Of a stretch of 64,000 nt of DNA, positions 45,718 to 55,404 are shown one piece after another. Numbering within the stretch: position 1 is the stretch's first letter; the number at the start of each line of letters is the position of its first letter. The DNA comes from Parvibaculaceae bacterium (GTDB lineage Bacteria > Pseudomonadota > Alphaproteobacteria > Parvibaculales > Parvibaculaceae), in assembly GCA_028283765.1 (NCBI GenBank), contig JAPWJY010000003.1, forward strand, positions 186,001 to 250,000, given 5' to 3'. Made by a program: the position numbers and the translations under genes. The notes under the pieces are model-generated. The model worked only from the letters and a program-made list of their open reading frames with translations, was not told the DNA's origin and did not search any database.

Positions 45718-46977
45718 ATGCCGCATCCGTTGCGTGTTTCTCCGGCAGGCTGGGCAAAGATGCTCTATCAGGCTTTTCAGGCGCGATCCGATCTGATGTT
45801 CCCCATAAGGGCACTTGCAAAGGTTGGGGCGCGCGTCCTCAACTGGCCTGTCGCCGGTATGCCGGACAATCTGTGGGTTCGCTCCATGGCGGCGGCCTGC
45901 GAGGTGATCGCGGGCGCGAAACTCACCCATGCGCGGCCGCCCTTCGGCATAACCAGCGTCAAGGTCGGCAACCGGCTCGCGACCGTGACGGAAGAGGCGG
46001 CCTGGTCCACGCCCTTCGGCACCTTGCTGCACTTCAAGAAGGACATCGAGACGCCCCAGCCGCGCGTGCTCATCGTGGCGCCGCTTTCGGGCCATTTCGC
46101 GACCTTGCTGCGCAACACCGTCGAGGTGATGCTGCAGGACCATGATGTTTATATCACCGACTGGCACAATGCCCGCGACATCAGCGTGCGCCACGGCCAG
46201 TTCGGCTTTGACGATTATGTCGACCATCTGATCAAGTTCCTCGAAGTGATCGGTCCCGGCGGACATATACTTGCCGTCTGTCAGCCCTGTGTGCAGGCGC
46301 TGGTCGCCGTTTCGGTGATGGCGGAGGACAAGAACCCGGCGCAGCCCCGCACCATGACGCTGATGGCCGGCCCGATCGATTGCCGGATCAGCCCGACCGA
46401 AGTGAACCGGCTGGCGATGGACCACCCCATCGAATGGTTCAAGGAAAAGCTGATCGCCACCGTGCCATTGCGCTATCGCGGCGCGGGCCGCAAGGTCTAT
46501 CCGGGTTTCATGCAGCTTACCGCTTTCATGAGCATGAACCCGCAGCGCCATATCAATGCGCAGGTCGGCCTCTATGGGGATCTGACGCTCGGCGAGGCTG
46601 AAAAGGCGGAAGCCACCAAGACATTTTATGAAGAATATTTCGCCGTTCTCGACCTGACCGCGGAATTCTATCTTGAGACGGTGCAGTGGGTGTTCCAGGA
46701 ATATCGCCTGCCGAAAGGTGAGCTGAAGTTCCGGGGACGGACGGTCAATCCGGCCAATATCACCCGCACCGCGCTCTTGACGGTCGAGGGCGAGCGCGAC
46801 GACATCTGTTCCGTCGGCCAGACGCTCGCAGCCCATGAGCTTTGCAAGAAAATCCGCCCCTATATGAAGAAGCACCACCTTCAGGCCGGTGTCGGCCATT
46901 ATGGCGTGTTCAGCGGCAGGCGCTGGGCGGGGCAGATTTATCCCATCGTCCGCAACATGATCCTGTCGCGCGACTAG
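45718..46977 (+). CDS. phaZ: Intracellular polyhydroxyalkanoate depolymerase
   Basis: A 419-residue alpha/beta hydrolase that mobilises intracellular PHA granules. The nucleophile is a cysteine in AVCQPCVQA, as in the PhaZ family with its variant lipase box. Also present are RVLIVAPLSGHFATLLRNTV, YITDWHNARD, DLTAEFYLETV and the late histidine in GVGHYGVFSGRRW. The start at 45718 has GGGGGA about 10 bases upstream. The organism should therefore make PHA, although no synthase gene is in this window. It converges on the metallopeptidase gene, stops overlapping by 4 bases. Confidence 0.92.
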   Translation: MPHPLRVSPAGWAKMLYQAFQARSDLMFPIRALAKVGARVLNWPVAGMPDNLWVRSMAAACEVIAGAKLTHARPPFGITSVKVGNRLATVTEEAAWSTPFGTLLHFKKDIETPQPRVLIVAPLSGHFATLLRNTVEVMLQDHDVYITDWHNARDISVRHGQFGFDDYVDHLIKFLEVIGPGGHILAVCQPCVQALVAVSVMAEDKNPAQPRTMTLMAGPIDCRISPTEVNRLAMDHPIEWFKEKLIATVPLRYRGAGRKVYPGFMQLTAFMSMNPQRHINAQVGLYGDLTLGEAEKAEATKTFYEEYFAVLDLTAEFYLETVQWVFQEYRLPKGELKFRGRTVNPANITRTALLTVEGERDDICSVGQTLAAHELCKKIRPYMKKHHLQAGVGHYGVFSGRRWAGQIYPIVRNMILSRD

Positions 46978-48062
46978 GCGCTTTCCCCCGGCGCATGAAT
47001 GATGCCATGCACATATTCGAGCTTCCTGATCACGGCGGGCGAAAGAACGAACGGATAGAGATCGTTCTGTCCCATGGCGCGATTGAGGCTGTTGATCGCG
47101 AAGGTGACCGGCACCCATGCATCGATCAGTTCATCGAGCGATGTGGCGGCATAGGAGTCGAAGCGAATCCGGGCTGAGAGCGAGTCGTCGTCGCTGACCT
47201 TGGGATCGACCCGCAAAGACACGGCATCGGCCATTTCCAACGTATCGACGATATGCAGATAATGGGCCCAGGTTTCGGCGAAGTCCTCCCACGGGTGGGA
47301 GGTGGCATAGGTGCTGATGAAGTGCTCCTGCCAGTCCGGTGGCGCGCCTTGCGTATAATGACGTTGCAGGGCGGCGGCATAATCCTGGCTTTCATCGCCG
47401 AAAACGGCGCGGCAGGCGTCTATGTCCTGCCGGTCGCGCACGAGCTTGTCCCAGTAGAAATGCCCGATCTCATGGCGGAAGTGGCCCAGCAGCGTGCGGT
47501 AGGGCTCATGCATCATCTCGCGCAGCTTCTCGCGCTCGCTGTCGTCGGCCTCCTTCAGATTGATGGTGATCAGGCCGCCGTCATGGCCGGTAAGAACGGT
47601 GGCCGCGCCGCCGGACGCCTCCGACTGGTCGGCCAGAAAATCGAAGGCCAGCCCTTCCGGGTTTTCCGGGCGCATCGGCAGGGGCAGGCCGAAGCGCAGG
47701 AGTGAATAGAAAAGCCGGTGCTTGGCCAGTTCCATCGCCTGCCAGCGACTCAGATTGTCGGGATTGTCGAGATCGGGCACGGTGCGGTTGTGGCGGCAGC
47801 ACAGGCAGAAATCCCCGGGCTCCCCCGAGGGGATGAGCCAGTTGCAGGCCATGTGCCCGGCATTGGCGCAGAAACGCCACAAGGTGGCATCCTGGGCCCC
47901 GAAGGCGGACCAGAGGGGGCGGCCCGCTTCATCCTCACCGGCGGGCTCCAGCGCGCTCAATATGCCCTGAGGCATGTAGCCGAGCCGGTGATGGCAGCTC
48001 ACGCACTCGGTGTTTTCAAAAAAGATGACCTGATTGCAAGACTGACATGCGAACAGTTTCAT
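46974..48062 (-). CDS. Zinc-ribbon putative metallopeptidase
   Basis: A 362-residue cytoplasmic protein. N-terminal zinc ribbons use Cys6, Cys9, Cys20 and Cys23 (CQSC, CVSC), and further Cys lie at 65, 73, 86, 88 and 89. The metallopeptidase motif is HFRHEIGHFYWD (His197, Glu198, His201), followed by an acidic HPWEDFAETWAHYLHIVDTL with later ligand candidates. This matches a DUF of putative zinc-binding peptidases in Proteobacteria; the substrate is unknown. The start at 48062 has AGGA 10 bases away; a Met three codons earlier is too close to it. It follows the MscS gene by 55 bases. Confidence 0.82.
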   Translation of the reverse strand: MKLFACQSCNQVIFFENTECVSCHHRLGYMPQGILSALEPAGEDEAGRPLWSAFGAQDATLWRFCANAGHMACNWLIPSGEPGDFCLCCRHNRTVPDLDNPDNLSRWQAMELAKHRLFYSLLRFGLPLPMRPENPEGLAFDFLADQSEASGGAATVLTGHDGGLITINLKEADDSEREKLREMMHEPYRTLLGHFRHEIGHFYWDKLVRDRQDIDACRAVFGDESQDYAAALQRHYTQGAPPDWQEHFISTYATSHPWEDFAETWAHYLHIVDTLEMADAVSLRVDPKVSDDDSLSARIRFDSYAATSLDELIDAWVPVTFAINSLNRAMGQNDLYPFVLSPAVIRKLEYVHGIIHAPGESA

Positions 48063-48117
48063 GGCGGTCATGTCCTGATGGCGGATTTGAGCAGGGGAAG
48101 TCCGCAAGAAGAACGTA

Positions 48118-49209
48118 TCAGCTTTGGAGCGGTTCCCCCGGCGGTGCGGAAATGTTGGCCTCGGCGCGGAGGCGGGGCAGGGAGCCGGGGCAGGTTTCAT
48201 TCAGCCATGCCACAAGCTTTTCACGTACCTCGCAGCGCAGGTCCCAGGCCTGGGGCGAATTGCGCGCGCTCACCAGCGCGCGGATCTGGATGGTCCGCTC
48301 CGTTGCATCGCTCACCTGCAGATTGACCACCTTGCCATCCCAGAGCGGGCTTTCCTTCGCGATCTCCTCCAGCCTTGCGCGCACCTTCGCCACCGGCACG
48401 CTGTAGTCGGCATAGATGAAGACGGTGCCGATGATGGAAGCGCTCTCGCGGGTCCAGTTCTGGAACGGCTGCTCGATGAAATAGGAAAGCGGCACGATCA
48501 TGCGGCGCCAGTCCCAGAGCCGGATCACCACATAGGTGGCGTTGATTTCCTCGATCCAGCCCCATTCTCCCTCCACCACGACGGCGTCCTCCACGCGGAT
48601 CGGCTGGGTCATGGCGATCTGGATGCCCGCGATCAGGCTGGTGAGGAGGGGTTTTGCGGCAAAGCCGACGATCAGCCCCGCTGCGCCCGCCGAGGCGAAC
48701 AGGCTGACGCCATACTGGCGCACGGATTCAAAGGTCATGAGCGCTGCCGAGATGGTCACCATCATGATCAGCAGGTTGACCGCCCGGCGCAGGATGCCGA
48801 TCTGCGTGACATGCTTGCGCGCCAGCAGATTATCTTCGACGTCGATGCGGAAGCGCCGCAGATAGATGTCGCTGGCGATCCGCGCCGAGGTGACGGCGAC
48901 CCAGCCGATCAGCACGATAAAGGCGACCAGCAGGCCCTGCTGGAGCAGGCCGAAGCCGCGCTCGGTGAGATCGAGTGTGGGCAGCACGGCGGAGATGCCG
49001 AAGATCAGGAACGCCAGCCTTGTGGGGGCGGCCGTCCGCGCCAGCAGAGAGCGGGCGAAAATATGCTCTGGGCCGACCACCCGCCGCAGGACCATTGTAA
49101 TCAACTGGTGCAGCGCAAGGGCGCAAGCGACGGAAAGGATCAGCAGGGAAAGACTGACGATCCAGTCTGGAATCCACATGCCATAGAGATGGCTGATGAA
49201 TGCCTGCAC
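48118..49209 (-). CDS. MscS-type mechanosensitive channel
   Basis: A 363-residue inner-membrane protein with about five hydrophobic segments. The pore-lining helix is Ala/Gly-rich (GVSLFASAGAAGLIVGFAAK), followed by the beta domain (GVRVED-like IRVEDAVVVEGEWGWIEEIN) with WDWRRMIVPLSYFIEQPFQN. It should release solutes in hypo-osmotic shock. A GTG at 49209 preceded by AAAGGAAG is preferred over a GTG five codons earlier. Confidence 0.9.
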   Translation of the reverse strand: MQAFISHLYGMWIPDWIVSLSLLILSVACALALHQLITMVLRRVVGPEHIFARSLLARTAAPTRLAFLIFGISAVLPTLDLTERGFGLLQQGLLVAFIVLIGWVAVTSARIASDIYLRRFRIDVEDNLLARKHVTQIGILRRAVNLLIMMVTISAALMTFESVRQYGVSLFASAGAAGLIVGFAAKPLLTSLIAGIQIAMTQPIRVEDAVVVEGEWGWIEEINATYVVIRLWDWRRMIVPLSYFIEQPFQNWTRESASIIGTVFIYADYSVPVAKVRARLEEIAKESPLWDGKVVNLQVSDATERTIQIRALVSARNSPQAWDLRCEVREKLVAWLNETCPGSLPRLRAEANISAPPGEPLQS

Positions 49210-49327
49210 TGATCTTCCTTTCACCGGTTATCGGCCCTCTCAAATAGTCGAGAGGGGAAATCGGGAATGAAAAATCACACTGACATGGAGATGCGGCGAG
49301 AGTAGGGCAGCAGAAAAAGCGCGGAAC

Positions 49328-51643
49328 CTACCGCTTCTTTGCCCGGCTCGGCTTTCCTCTTGTCCCCGGTTTTCCGAGCGTCGATCGGCCTTTGGGCATG
49401 GCTTCCGAAACACGTTCGTCCACGGTGGACTGGCGCGCCATCGGATCGTCGGCGATGGCGAGTTCGGTGGCCTCGAGGCGCTTGATCTCGTCGCGCAGCC
49501 GGGCGGCGGTCTCGAATTCGAGGTCGGCGGCGGCTTCCTTCATGCGGGCGGAAAGCTCGTTGATATGGGCGCGCAGATTGTGGCCGACGAAGGCCTGATC
49601 GGCGGCGCCGGTATCGACGCGGACATGGTCGCGCTCATAGACGCTTTCGAGAATGTCGCCGATCTGCTTCCTGATCGACTCCGGCGTGATGCCATGCTCA
49701 ATATTGTAGGCGGTCTGCTTCTCGCGGCGGCGCTCGGTCTCGGCCAGCGCACGGGTCAGCGAACCTGTCATGTTGTCGGCATAGAGAATGACGCGTCCGT
49801 CCACATTGCGCGCGGCCCGGCCGATGGTCTGGATCAGTGAGGTCTCCGAGCGCAGGAAGCCCTCCTTGTCCGCGTCCAGAATGGCGACCAGCGCGCATTC
49901 GGGAATGTCGAGGCCTTCGCGCAGCAGGTTGATGCCGATCAGCACGTCGAACGCGCCGAGCCTCAGATCACGGATGATCTCGATGCGCTCCAGCGTGTCG
50001 ATGTCGGAATGCAGATAGCGCACGCGGATGCCCTGCTCGTGCATATATTCGGTCAGATCCTCCGACATGCGCTTGGTCAGGGTCGTCACCAGCACCCGCT
50101 GGCCGCGCGCCGCCACTTCCTGGCATTCGGCGATGAGATCGTCCACCTGCGTGGCCACGGGCCGGATGATGCAGACCGGGTCAATGAGGCCGGTCGGGCG
50201 GATCACCTGCTCGGTGAAAGCGCCGCCGGTCTGCTCCATTTCCCATGGCCCGGGGGTGGCGGAAACGAACACCGATTGCGGGCGCATCGCGTTCCATTCC
50301 TCGAAGCGCAGGGGACGGTTGTCCACGCTTGAGGGCAGGCGGAAGCCATATTCGGCCAGCGTCGACTTGCGCTTGTAGTCGCCCCGGAACATGCCGCCGA
50401 TCTGGGAGACGGTGACATGGCTTTCATCGGCGAAAACCAGCGCATTGTCCGGCAGATATTCAAACAGGGTCGGCGGCGGCTCGCCCGGCTTGCGCCCCGT
50501 CAGATAGCGGGAATAATTCTCGATGCCCGCGCAGGCGCCCGTGGCCTCCATCATCTCGATGTCGAACTGGGTGCGCTGCTCGAGCCTCTGAGCTTCCAGC
50601 AGCTTGCCCTGGCCCTTCAGTTCCTGAAGGCGGACCTGCAGGTCGACCTTGATCTGCTCGATGGCCTGACTGAGCGCCGGGCGCGGCGTCACATAATGCG
50701 AATTGGCGTAGACCTTGATCTGCTCGAACTTGTCGGTCTTCTGACCGGTCAGGGGGTCGAACTCGGCGATTTCCTCAACCTCGTCGCCGAACAGGGAGAC
50801 GCGCCATGCCCGGTCCTCATAGTGGGCGGGAAAGATTTCAACGGTGTCGCCGCGCACGCGGAAGGTGCCACGCTGGAAGGCCTGGTCGTTGCGCTTGTAC
50901 TGGAGCGCGACCAGATCTGCGATGAGCTGCGTGCGGTCGAGCCGTTCGCCCAGCTTGATGCTGAAGGTCATGGCCGAATAGGTTTCGACCGAACCGATAC
51001 CGTAGATGCAGGAGACGGACGCGACGATGATCACATCGTCGCGCTCCAGCAGGGCGCGGGTCGCGGCGTGGCGCATCCGGTCTATCTGTTCGTTGACGGA
51101 GCTTTCCTTCTCGATATAGGTGTCGGTGCGCGGCACATAGGCTTCCGGCTGGTAATAGTCGTAATAGGATACGAAATATTCCACCGCGTTTTCGGGAAAG
51201 AAGCTCTTGAACTCGCCATAGAGCTGGGCGGCAAGGGTCTTGTTCGGCGCGAGAATGATGGCCGGGCGGCCGGTGCGCGCGATCACCTGCGCCATGGTGT
51301 AGGTCTTGCCCGATCCGGTGACGCCGAGCAGCACCTGATCCTGTTCGCCGCTCTCGATGCCCTCCACCAGTTCCGCGATGGCGGTCGGCTGGTCGCCCTT
51401 GGGTTCATATTCCGAGGTGAGCCTGAAGCGTTGTCCGCCCTCTGACTTCTGGGGGCGTTCGGGCCGGTGCGGCTCGAACAGCGGCCATGTCGAGGGGTCG
51501 CCCTTGAGCGCGCCCGCCCAGTTCTCCCTGTCGATCCGGGCAAGCTCCGCGGCGTTGGCCGGAATGAACCCGCCCGCTGCTTCGGCGAAGCCGGGAGCAG
51601 GTTCGGATGAGCGTCCAAAGGATTTGAAGGGTTTGCGTGCCAT
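49328..51643 (-). CDS. uvrB: UvrABC excinuclease subunit B
   Basis: The damage-verifying helicase of nucleotide excision repair. The 771-residue protein has Walker [16 protein letters not shown], the beta-hairpin [16 protein letters not shown], the helicase motifs DESHVT, and ATPGPWE, and a C-terminal UVR domain ([20 protein letters not shown]) that binds UvrC. An N-terminal extension of about 70 residues precedes the usual start ([15 protein letters not shown]), and the C-terminal tail is basic. Both occur in other alphaproteobacteria. The start at 51643 (MARKPFKSF) is preferred. Confidence 0.97.
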   Translation of the reverse strand: MARKPFKSFGRSSEPAPGFAEAAGGFIPANAAELARIDRENWAGALKGDPSTWPLFEPHRPERPQKSEGGQRFRLTSEYEPKGDQPTAIAELVEGIESGEQDQVLLGVTGSGKTYTMAQVIARTGRPAIILAPNKTLAAQLYGEFKSFFPENAVEYFVSYYDYYQPEAYVPRTDTYIEKESSVNEQIDRMRHAATRALLERDDVIIVASVSCIYGIGSVETYSAMTFSIKLGERLDRTQLIADLVALQYKRNDQAFQRGTFRVRGDTVEIFPAHYEDRAWRVSLFGDEVEEIAEFDPLTGQKTDKFEQIKVYANSHYVTPRPALSQAIEQIKVDLQVRLQELKGQGKLLEAQRLEQRTQFDIEMMEATGACAGIENYSRYLTGRKPGEPPPTLFEYLPDNALVFADESHVTVSQIGGMFRGDYKRKSTLAEYGFRLPSSVDNRPLRFEEWNAMRPQSVFVSATPGPWEMEQTGGAFTEQVIRPTGLIDPVCIIRPVATQVDDLIAECQEVAARGQRVLVTTLTKRMSEDLTEYMHEQGIRVRYLHSDIDTLERIEIIRDLRLGAFDVLIGINLLREGLDIPECALVAILDADKEGFLRSETSLIQTIGRAARNVDGRVILYADNMTGSLTRALAETERRREKQTAYNIEHGITPESIRKQIGDILESVYERDHVRVDTGAADQAFVGHNLRAHINELSARMKEAAADLEFETAARLRDEIKRLEATELAIADDPMARQSTVDERVSEAMPKGRSTLGKPGTRGKPSRAKKR

Positions 51644-51704
51644 GAGCACAAATATGGAACAGAAGGGCGCGCTCTTAAAGAGGCGGCAGGCCCATCCGGG
51701 GAAT

Positions 51705-52601
51705 TTATTGTGGCTCGGGCACCGCCGCCGGTCTGGCCCGCCACATCGGCGCGACCTGCACGATCACGATGGCGGCGAAGATCATGGCGCAGCCGAGCAG
51801 GCCGACGGGATTGATGCGCTCCCCCAGCAGCAGCACGCCGAAGATGGCGGCGAAGGGCGCTTCCGAGGACAGCACGATGGCGGCGTCGGCGGCGGGGGTA
51901 TAGCGCTGGCCGACCGCCTGGAGCGTATAGGCCAGCCCGCCGGACAGGACGCCTGCATAGAGAATTTCAACGCCGGCACTGCGGATGGCCTCCCATGAGA
52001 TGGGCTCGAAGAAGGGCGCGACCAGACAGCCGAGGGTGCCGGTCGCCAGCATCTGCAGGAAGGTGATGGTCACCGGACGTCCGGTTGCGGGCACGGCGTG
52101 GCCCATCAGCAGCATCTGGATGGCGAAGGCGATGGCGGAGAGGATGAGCAGCCCGTCGGCCCAGCCCAGCGAAACGATCCCGCCGCTCAGCAGCCATGTG
52201 CCCGCCAGCGCCAGCGCCGCGCAGGGCCAGACCAGCCGATGCGGCCATTCGCGGAAGATGAGAAGGCCGATCAGCGGCGTGAACGGGACGTAGAGCCCGG
52301 TCAGAAAGCCCGCATTGGTGACCGTGGCGCCGAGCATGGCGATCTGTTGCAGCATCGAGGCGGCGAAGAAGGCGAGGGTGATCAGGCCGACCAGTCCCAG
52401 CATGGGCCGGGGAATGGGCATGGGCGCCTTGCGTTTTTCATTGAGCGCGAAGGGCGCAATGACGAGGGCGGCGAGCAGGAAGCGGATGCCGAGAAACCAG
52501 ATCGGCCCGATCGTCTCCATGGCCGTGGCCTGGGCAACGAAGGCGAGCCCCCAGATCGAGGCGGCGAGGAGCATAAGTAGATTGGCGGTGAGGCGATTCA
52601 T
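51705..52601 (-). CDS. DMT-superfamily (EamA) transporter
   Basis: A 298-residue inner-membrane protein with ten hydrophobic segments in two EamA repeats. The first begins [20 protein letters not shown]; the second has [20 protein letters not shown] and [17 protein letters not shown], the segment typical of EamA. Substrate unknown; relatives export amino acids or metabolites. The start at 52601 fits the family. The gene ends 61 bases before uvrB. Confidence 0.9.
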   Translation of the reverse strand: MNRLTANLLMLLAASIWGLAFVAQATAMETIGPIWFLGIRFLLAALVIAPFALNEKRKAPMPIPRPMLGLVGLITLAFFAASMLQQIAMLGATVTNAGFLTGLYVPFTPLIGLLIFREWPHRLVWPCAALALAGTWLLSGGIVSLGWADGLLILSAIAFAIQMLLMGHAVPATGRPVTITFLQMLATGTLGCLVAPFFEPISWEAIRSAGVEILYAGVLSGGLAYTLQAVGQRYTPAADAAIVLSSEAPFAAIFGVLLLGERINPVGLLGCAMIFAAIVIVQVAPMWRARPAAVPEPQ

Positions 52602-52689
52602 GATCGCCGGGAGATAAGGCTTTTCGGCCCGGCTGGCAAATGATCGCCTGGAAACGGGGCACAAGGGACAAAGGAGCGCACATAGTTGA

Positions 52690-52710
52690 ATTAAATATAA
52701 GCAATTTAAT
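52690..52710. repeat. AT-rich inverted repeat upstream of the GT9 gene
   Basis: ATTAAAT (52690-52696) and ATTTAAT (52704-52710) flank 7 bases. It lies just upstream of a candidate promoter in the most AT-rich stretch of this part of the window, and could be an operator or curvature element. Confidence 0.4.
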
Positions 52711-52726
52711 GATGAAATGGGTAGAT

Positions 52727-52754
52727 TTGCCAGCCGGACACGATCATATTTAAT
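52727..52754 (+). promoter_or_regulatory. Candidate promoter of the GT9 gene
   Basis: TTGCCA (52727-52732) and TTTAAT (52749-52754) are separated by 16 bases; each matches five of six consensus positions. Transcription would begin near 52761, about 50 bases before the ATG. Confidence 0.55.
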
Positions 52755-52810
52755 GTAAATAAATATAAAAATATCTGGAAACGATCAGGTTGATCGAAGG
52801 AGGGAGTGTC

Positions 52811-54172
52811 ATGGCGATTTTTGATTTTCAGCGCAGGAATGAGGCACTCGACCTCACCTCACCTTTGCCGGATCAGGTGCCGGTTCCGCGGCCTGCTGTC
52901 AGGCCGGGCCTGCCGCCTCGTCCAGCCTCGATTTTGTCGATGGGGCCGACCCGGATGCCGGTCACGGATATGCGGGCGTCTCAAGCTGGCGCTTCCGCTT
53001 CACCCGATACACGCCCGGATTCCCGCCCTGCGCTTCAGCAGGCGCGTCCCCGTTCATCCGGCCCGGCAGATGCCGCTCAGCCCAGAGCCCAGCGGCCTGA
53101 AGTTTCGCGGGTTGAGCCGTCGCTGCACGCATCGCCTGCACCTGCCGTGGCGAAGGCGCCGCCCCCGGTCCGTGCCTCAGCAGGGTCTGCGCCCCAGAGT
53201 ATCGGCATCTTCAGTCCGGCTGAAACCTTCGCGGATGGTCTGGCGAAGCTGCCCTTCCTGCAATCGTTGAGAGCTGCCTATCCTGATGCACGCATCAGCT
53301 GGATCACGACGGGGTCATCTGCCTTCTCGGACCAGCTTCGTCCTCTGACGAAGGGGCTTCTGGATTCAGTCAAGGCCGAAACCGGCATTGGCGCGAGCCG
53401 GTTTTCGATATTCGAGAGGGTTCCGTTCAACGATCATTATTCGATATTGATCGACACCCAGAGAAGGGTGTGGCGCAGCCGCCGCGCGCGCCGCATCAAC
53501 CATGATCTGTTTATTTCCAGTGCCGGCGATTTTCAGCTTTCCGGCAGGCGTCCGGCTGGCAAATGGGAGTTCCCTGCCCATGTGGCGGATCGCCTGAGCG
53601 AACTCATGAAACTGGCGACGGGCGAGGCCTTGCCGGAGCAGGGTGTGTCTTTGGCGATGCCGTCTGACGTCGAATATCATGCAGCGAGTGCGCTCCCGGA
53701 GGGGCCAGCTTATCTTGGTCTTGCACCGGGCGGTCCCTGGCGGCCAGCTGTGTGGCCGCTTGGGCGTTATGTCGAGCTGGCCCGCCGTCAGGTGCGGCTG
53801 GGCCGGGTGCCGGTGTTCCTGCTTGGCCAGCAGGAGGAGAGTTGGGAGCCTATCCTGCGCAGCGCTGTCCCGCAGGCGCTCTTTCCGCAGCAGAACAAGG
53901 CTGCCGGTGGGCATCAGTATTCACCGTTCCATACCATCGCGCTGGCAGGCCGCCTTCATCTGGCGGTGAGCAATGACGGCGGCATCGGCCATCTGCTGGC
54001 GGCGGGCGGTGCGCCCGTGATCAGCCTCTTCGGTCCGAGCGACCCGGCCCGTTCCGCGCCGCGCAGCCCCCGTGGCATGGTTCTGGATGCCCGGGCCTTC
54101 GGCAGGCCGGTCATCGAGGAGATTCCCATCGAGGCCGTCATGGAGGCGATCGACAGGGTGTTGGCGGGGTAG
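52811..54172 (+). CDS. Glycosyltransferase family 9 (heptosyltransferase-like) with long disordered N-terminus
   Basis: A 453-residue protein. Residues about 15-135 are rich in Pro, Ala, Arg and Ser and look disordered. The rest is a GT9-like fold: FSPAETFADGLAKLPFLQSL, ISWITTG, YLGLAPGGPWRPAVWPLGRY in the nucleotide-sugar domain, and LAVSNDGGIGHLLAAGG with VISLFGPSDPARSAPR near the end. Family members add heptose to lipopolysaccharide or other glycans. An equivalent heptosyltransferase normally has no such N-terminal region. GGAGG lies 7 bases before the ATG. A single gene with its own promoter; the acceptor is unknown. Confidence 0.85.
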   Translation: MAIFDFQRRNEALDLTSPLPDQVPVPRPAVRPGLPPRPASILSMGPTRMPVTDMRASQAGASASPDTRPDSRPALQQARPRSSGPADAAQPRAQRPEVSRVEPSLHASPAPAVAKAPPPVRASAGSAPQSIGIFSPAETFADGLAKLPFLQSLRAAYPDARISWITTGSSAFSDQLRPLTKGLLDSVKAETGIGASRFSIFERVPFNDHYSILIDTQRRVWRSRRARRINHDLFISSAGDFQLSGRRPAGKWEFPAHVADRLSELMKLATGEALPEQGVSLAMPSDVEYHAASALPEGPAYLGLAPGGPWRPAVWPLGRYVELARRQVRLGRVPVFLLGQQEESWEPILRSAVPQALFPQQNKAAGGHQYSPFHTIALAGRLHLAVSNDGGIGHLLAAGGAPVISLFGPSDPARSAPRSPRGMVLDARAFGRPVIEEIPIEAVMEAIDRVLAG

Positions 54173-54228
54173 GCATTCAAACCGGCGACGTTGTTTCCCG
54201 GAGGTGGAGAACACCGGTTTCCGGAGCT

Positions 54229-54885
54229 TCAGGCTTCGTCGGGAAGCGACGGAATGGCCCGGGTCGTCGCCGTGCCGTATCGGGCTGTGAAGGCGGATAA
54301 TATTTCCCCGACCTCCTCGGGGTCGGCAGCGGCCTCGAGTCCGAAAAGCTGGGGCCAGACCATCATTTCACGGATCATGCCGAGAAGCAGGCGTGAACTC
54401 AGTTCCGTGTCGTGGGGGCGCAGATGATTATGCGCGACCAGTTCGTCGATGGTTTTCTTGAGATGCTCGACCCGGTATTGCGAATCGTTGGCATAAATAT
54501 CGTACGCCAGTTGAGGGGCCGTCTGCACTTCGGCGATCACCATGCGCTGAAGCGCCGTATGCGCGGGATCGGCTTCATGCCCGATGCAGGCTTCGATCGC
54601 CTGCTGCAATAGGCCATGGGGGTCTGCGCCGCCTGATATGCCTGCGTGCAGGGCCGAATCCGCCTGCGGCGGCGTCTCGTAGCAGGTGTTGACCACGGCC
54701 TGAAAGAGATTCTCCTTGGACGGAAAATGCTTGTAGAGCGTGGCTGTGGAAACATCGGCCTGGCGCGCAATGTCTGCCATGCCTGACCTGCTGTAGCCGC
54801 GGGCAAGAAAAATCTCCCGGGCGGAAGCCAGAATGGAATTTTGTTTCAGCTCTGCGATGGAACGCCGGTATGTTTGCAAGTCCAC
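54229..54885 (-). CDS. TetR/AcrR-family regulator
   Basis: A 218-residue regulator. The DNA-binding domain (residues about 14-60) has SILASAREIFLARGYSRSGM and IARQADVSTATLYKHFPSKE, the canonical TetR helix-turn-helix. The C-terminal part is a ligand and dimer domain (AcrR_C type). It starts with GTG, with GAGG about 10 bases upstream. A dyad GCATT-GTAT-AATGC at 54919-54932 in its upstream region is a candidate operator. No efflux pump lies next to it; the nearest gene downstream of the promoter region is a small membrane protein on the same strand. Confidence 0.88.
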   Translation of the reverse strand: MDLQTYRRSIAELKQNSILASAREIFLARGYSRSGMADIARQADVSTATLYKHFPSKENLFQAVVNTCYETPPQADSALHAGISGGADPHGLLQQAIEACIGHEADPAHTALQRMVIAEVQTAPQLAYDIYANDSQYRVEHLKKTIDELVAHNHLRPHDTELSSRLLLGMIREMMVWPQLFGLEAAADPEEVGEILSAFTARYGTATTRAIPSLPDEA

Positions 54886-54918
54886 GACTGTATGCCTCTG
54901 ATGCAGGCCATCCGGTCC

Positions 54919-54932
54919 GCATTGTATAATGC
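54919..54932. promoter_or_regulatory. Candidate TetR operator
   Basis: GCATT (54919-54923) and AATGC (54928-54932) enclose GTAT. It contains TATAAT on the plus strand, sits 34 bases upstream of the TetR start, and lies inside a wider GGTCCG/CGGACC pair. Arms are short, so this is tentative. Confidence 0.35.
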
Positions 54933-55012
54933 ATTAACCATGACGGACCTTGAATGACGTCTCTTCGCGAGGTCAAGCGGTGCGGAGAGTTTTACTTAAT
55001 CATCGGGTGGGG

Positions 55013-55285
55013 TTAGCTATTTAGTCTGTTCCATCCCGGAACGAATAATTTCCGGGAGGTCAGGCTGATGGCGATGGCTGCCCCGATAAAGGCAACAATC
55101 AGGGAGGGAATGAAGGCGGGGCCACCGATATCCGTTTGTGAGGCCGCCATGTGTGAAGGGACTGCGAGGCCGGCTATGCCGGCCAGCGCCGTCAGCCCCA
55201 TCATGAGCGGCAGGACCCTCACTCTGGCCTGTCTTCGCCGCCCTTCTGGTGCGGCGGCTTGTCCTGATCGTGAGTAAATTTTCAT
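55013..55285 (-). CDS. Small two-segment membrane protein, hypothetical
   Basis: A 90-residue protein: a basic N-terminus (RRRQARVR), a hydrophobic segment at about 25-47 (VLPLMMGLTALAGIAGLAV), a short polar loop, and a second hydrophobic segment at about 58-75 (FIPSLIVAFIGAAIAISLT). I do not recognise a family. An ATG at 55283-55285 is preceded by GGGGG at a fair distance. It lies between the MocR-type and TetR genes, same strand. It may be spurious, but two clean membrane segments are in favour. Confidence 0.5.
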   Translation of the reverse strand: MKIYSRSGQAAAPEGRRRQARVRVLPLMMGLTALAGIAGLAVPSHMAASQTDIGGPAFIPSLIVAFIGAAIAISLTSRKLFVPGWNRLNS

Positions 55286-55338
55286 GCGTCGCCCCCGTTT
55301 GTCCCGTGTTGAGACGAATATCGAGGCGCAATGCGGCT

Positions 55339-55356
55339 CAAACTTTGTGAAGTTTG
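55339..55356. repeat. Short inverted repeat between the small membrane protein and MocR-type genes
   Basis: CAAACTT (55339-55345) and AAGTTTG (55350-55356) with a TGTG loop. No T run follows, so an operator or a weak processing hairpin is as likely as a terminator. Confidence 0.35.
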
Positions 55357-55404
55357 GCGCATGGAGGGGCTATTTTACGACAAGTTTAAGGCAAGATGAT
55401 CCAT

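Noticed and set aside
49235-49256. CCCTCTC/GAGAGGG hairpin between uvrB and the MscS gene as a terminator
   Set aside because: The stem is 7 bp and no T run follows on the minus strand, so I do not list it as a terminator.
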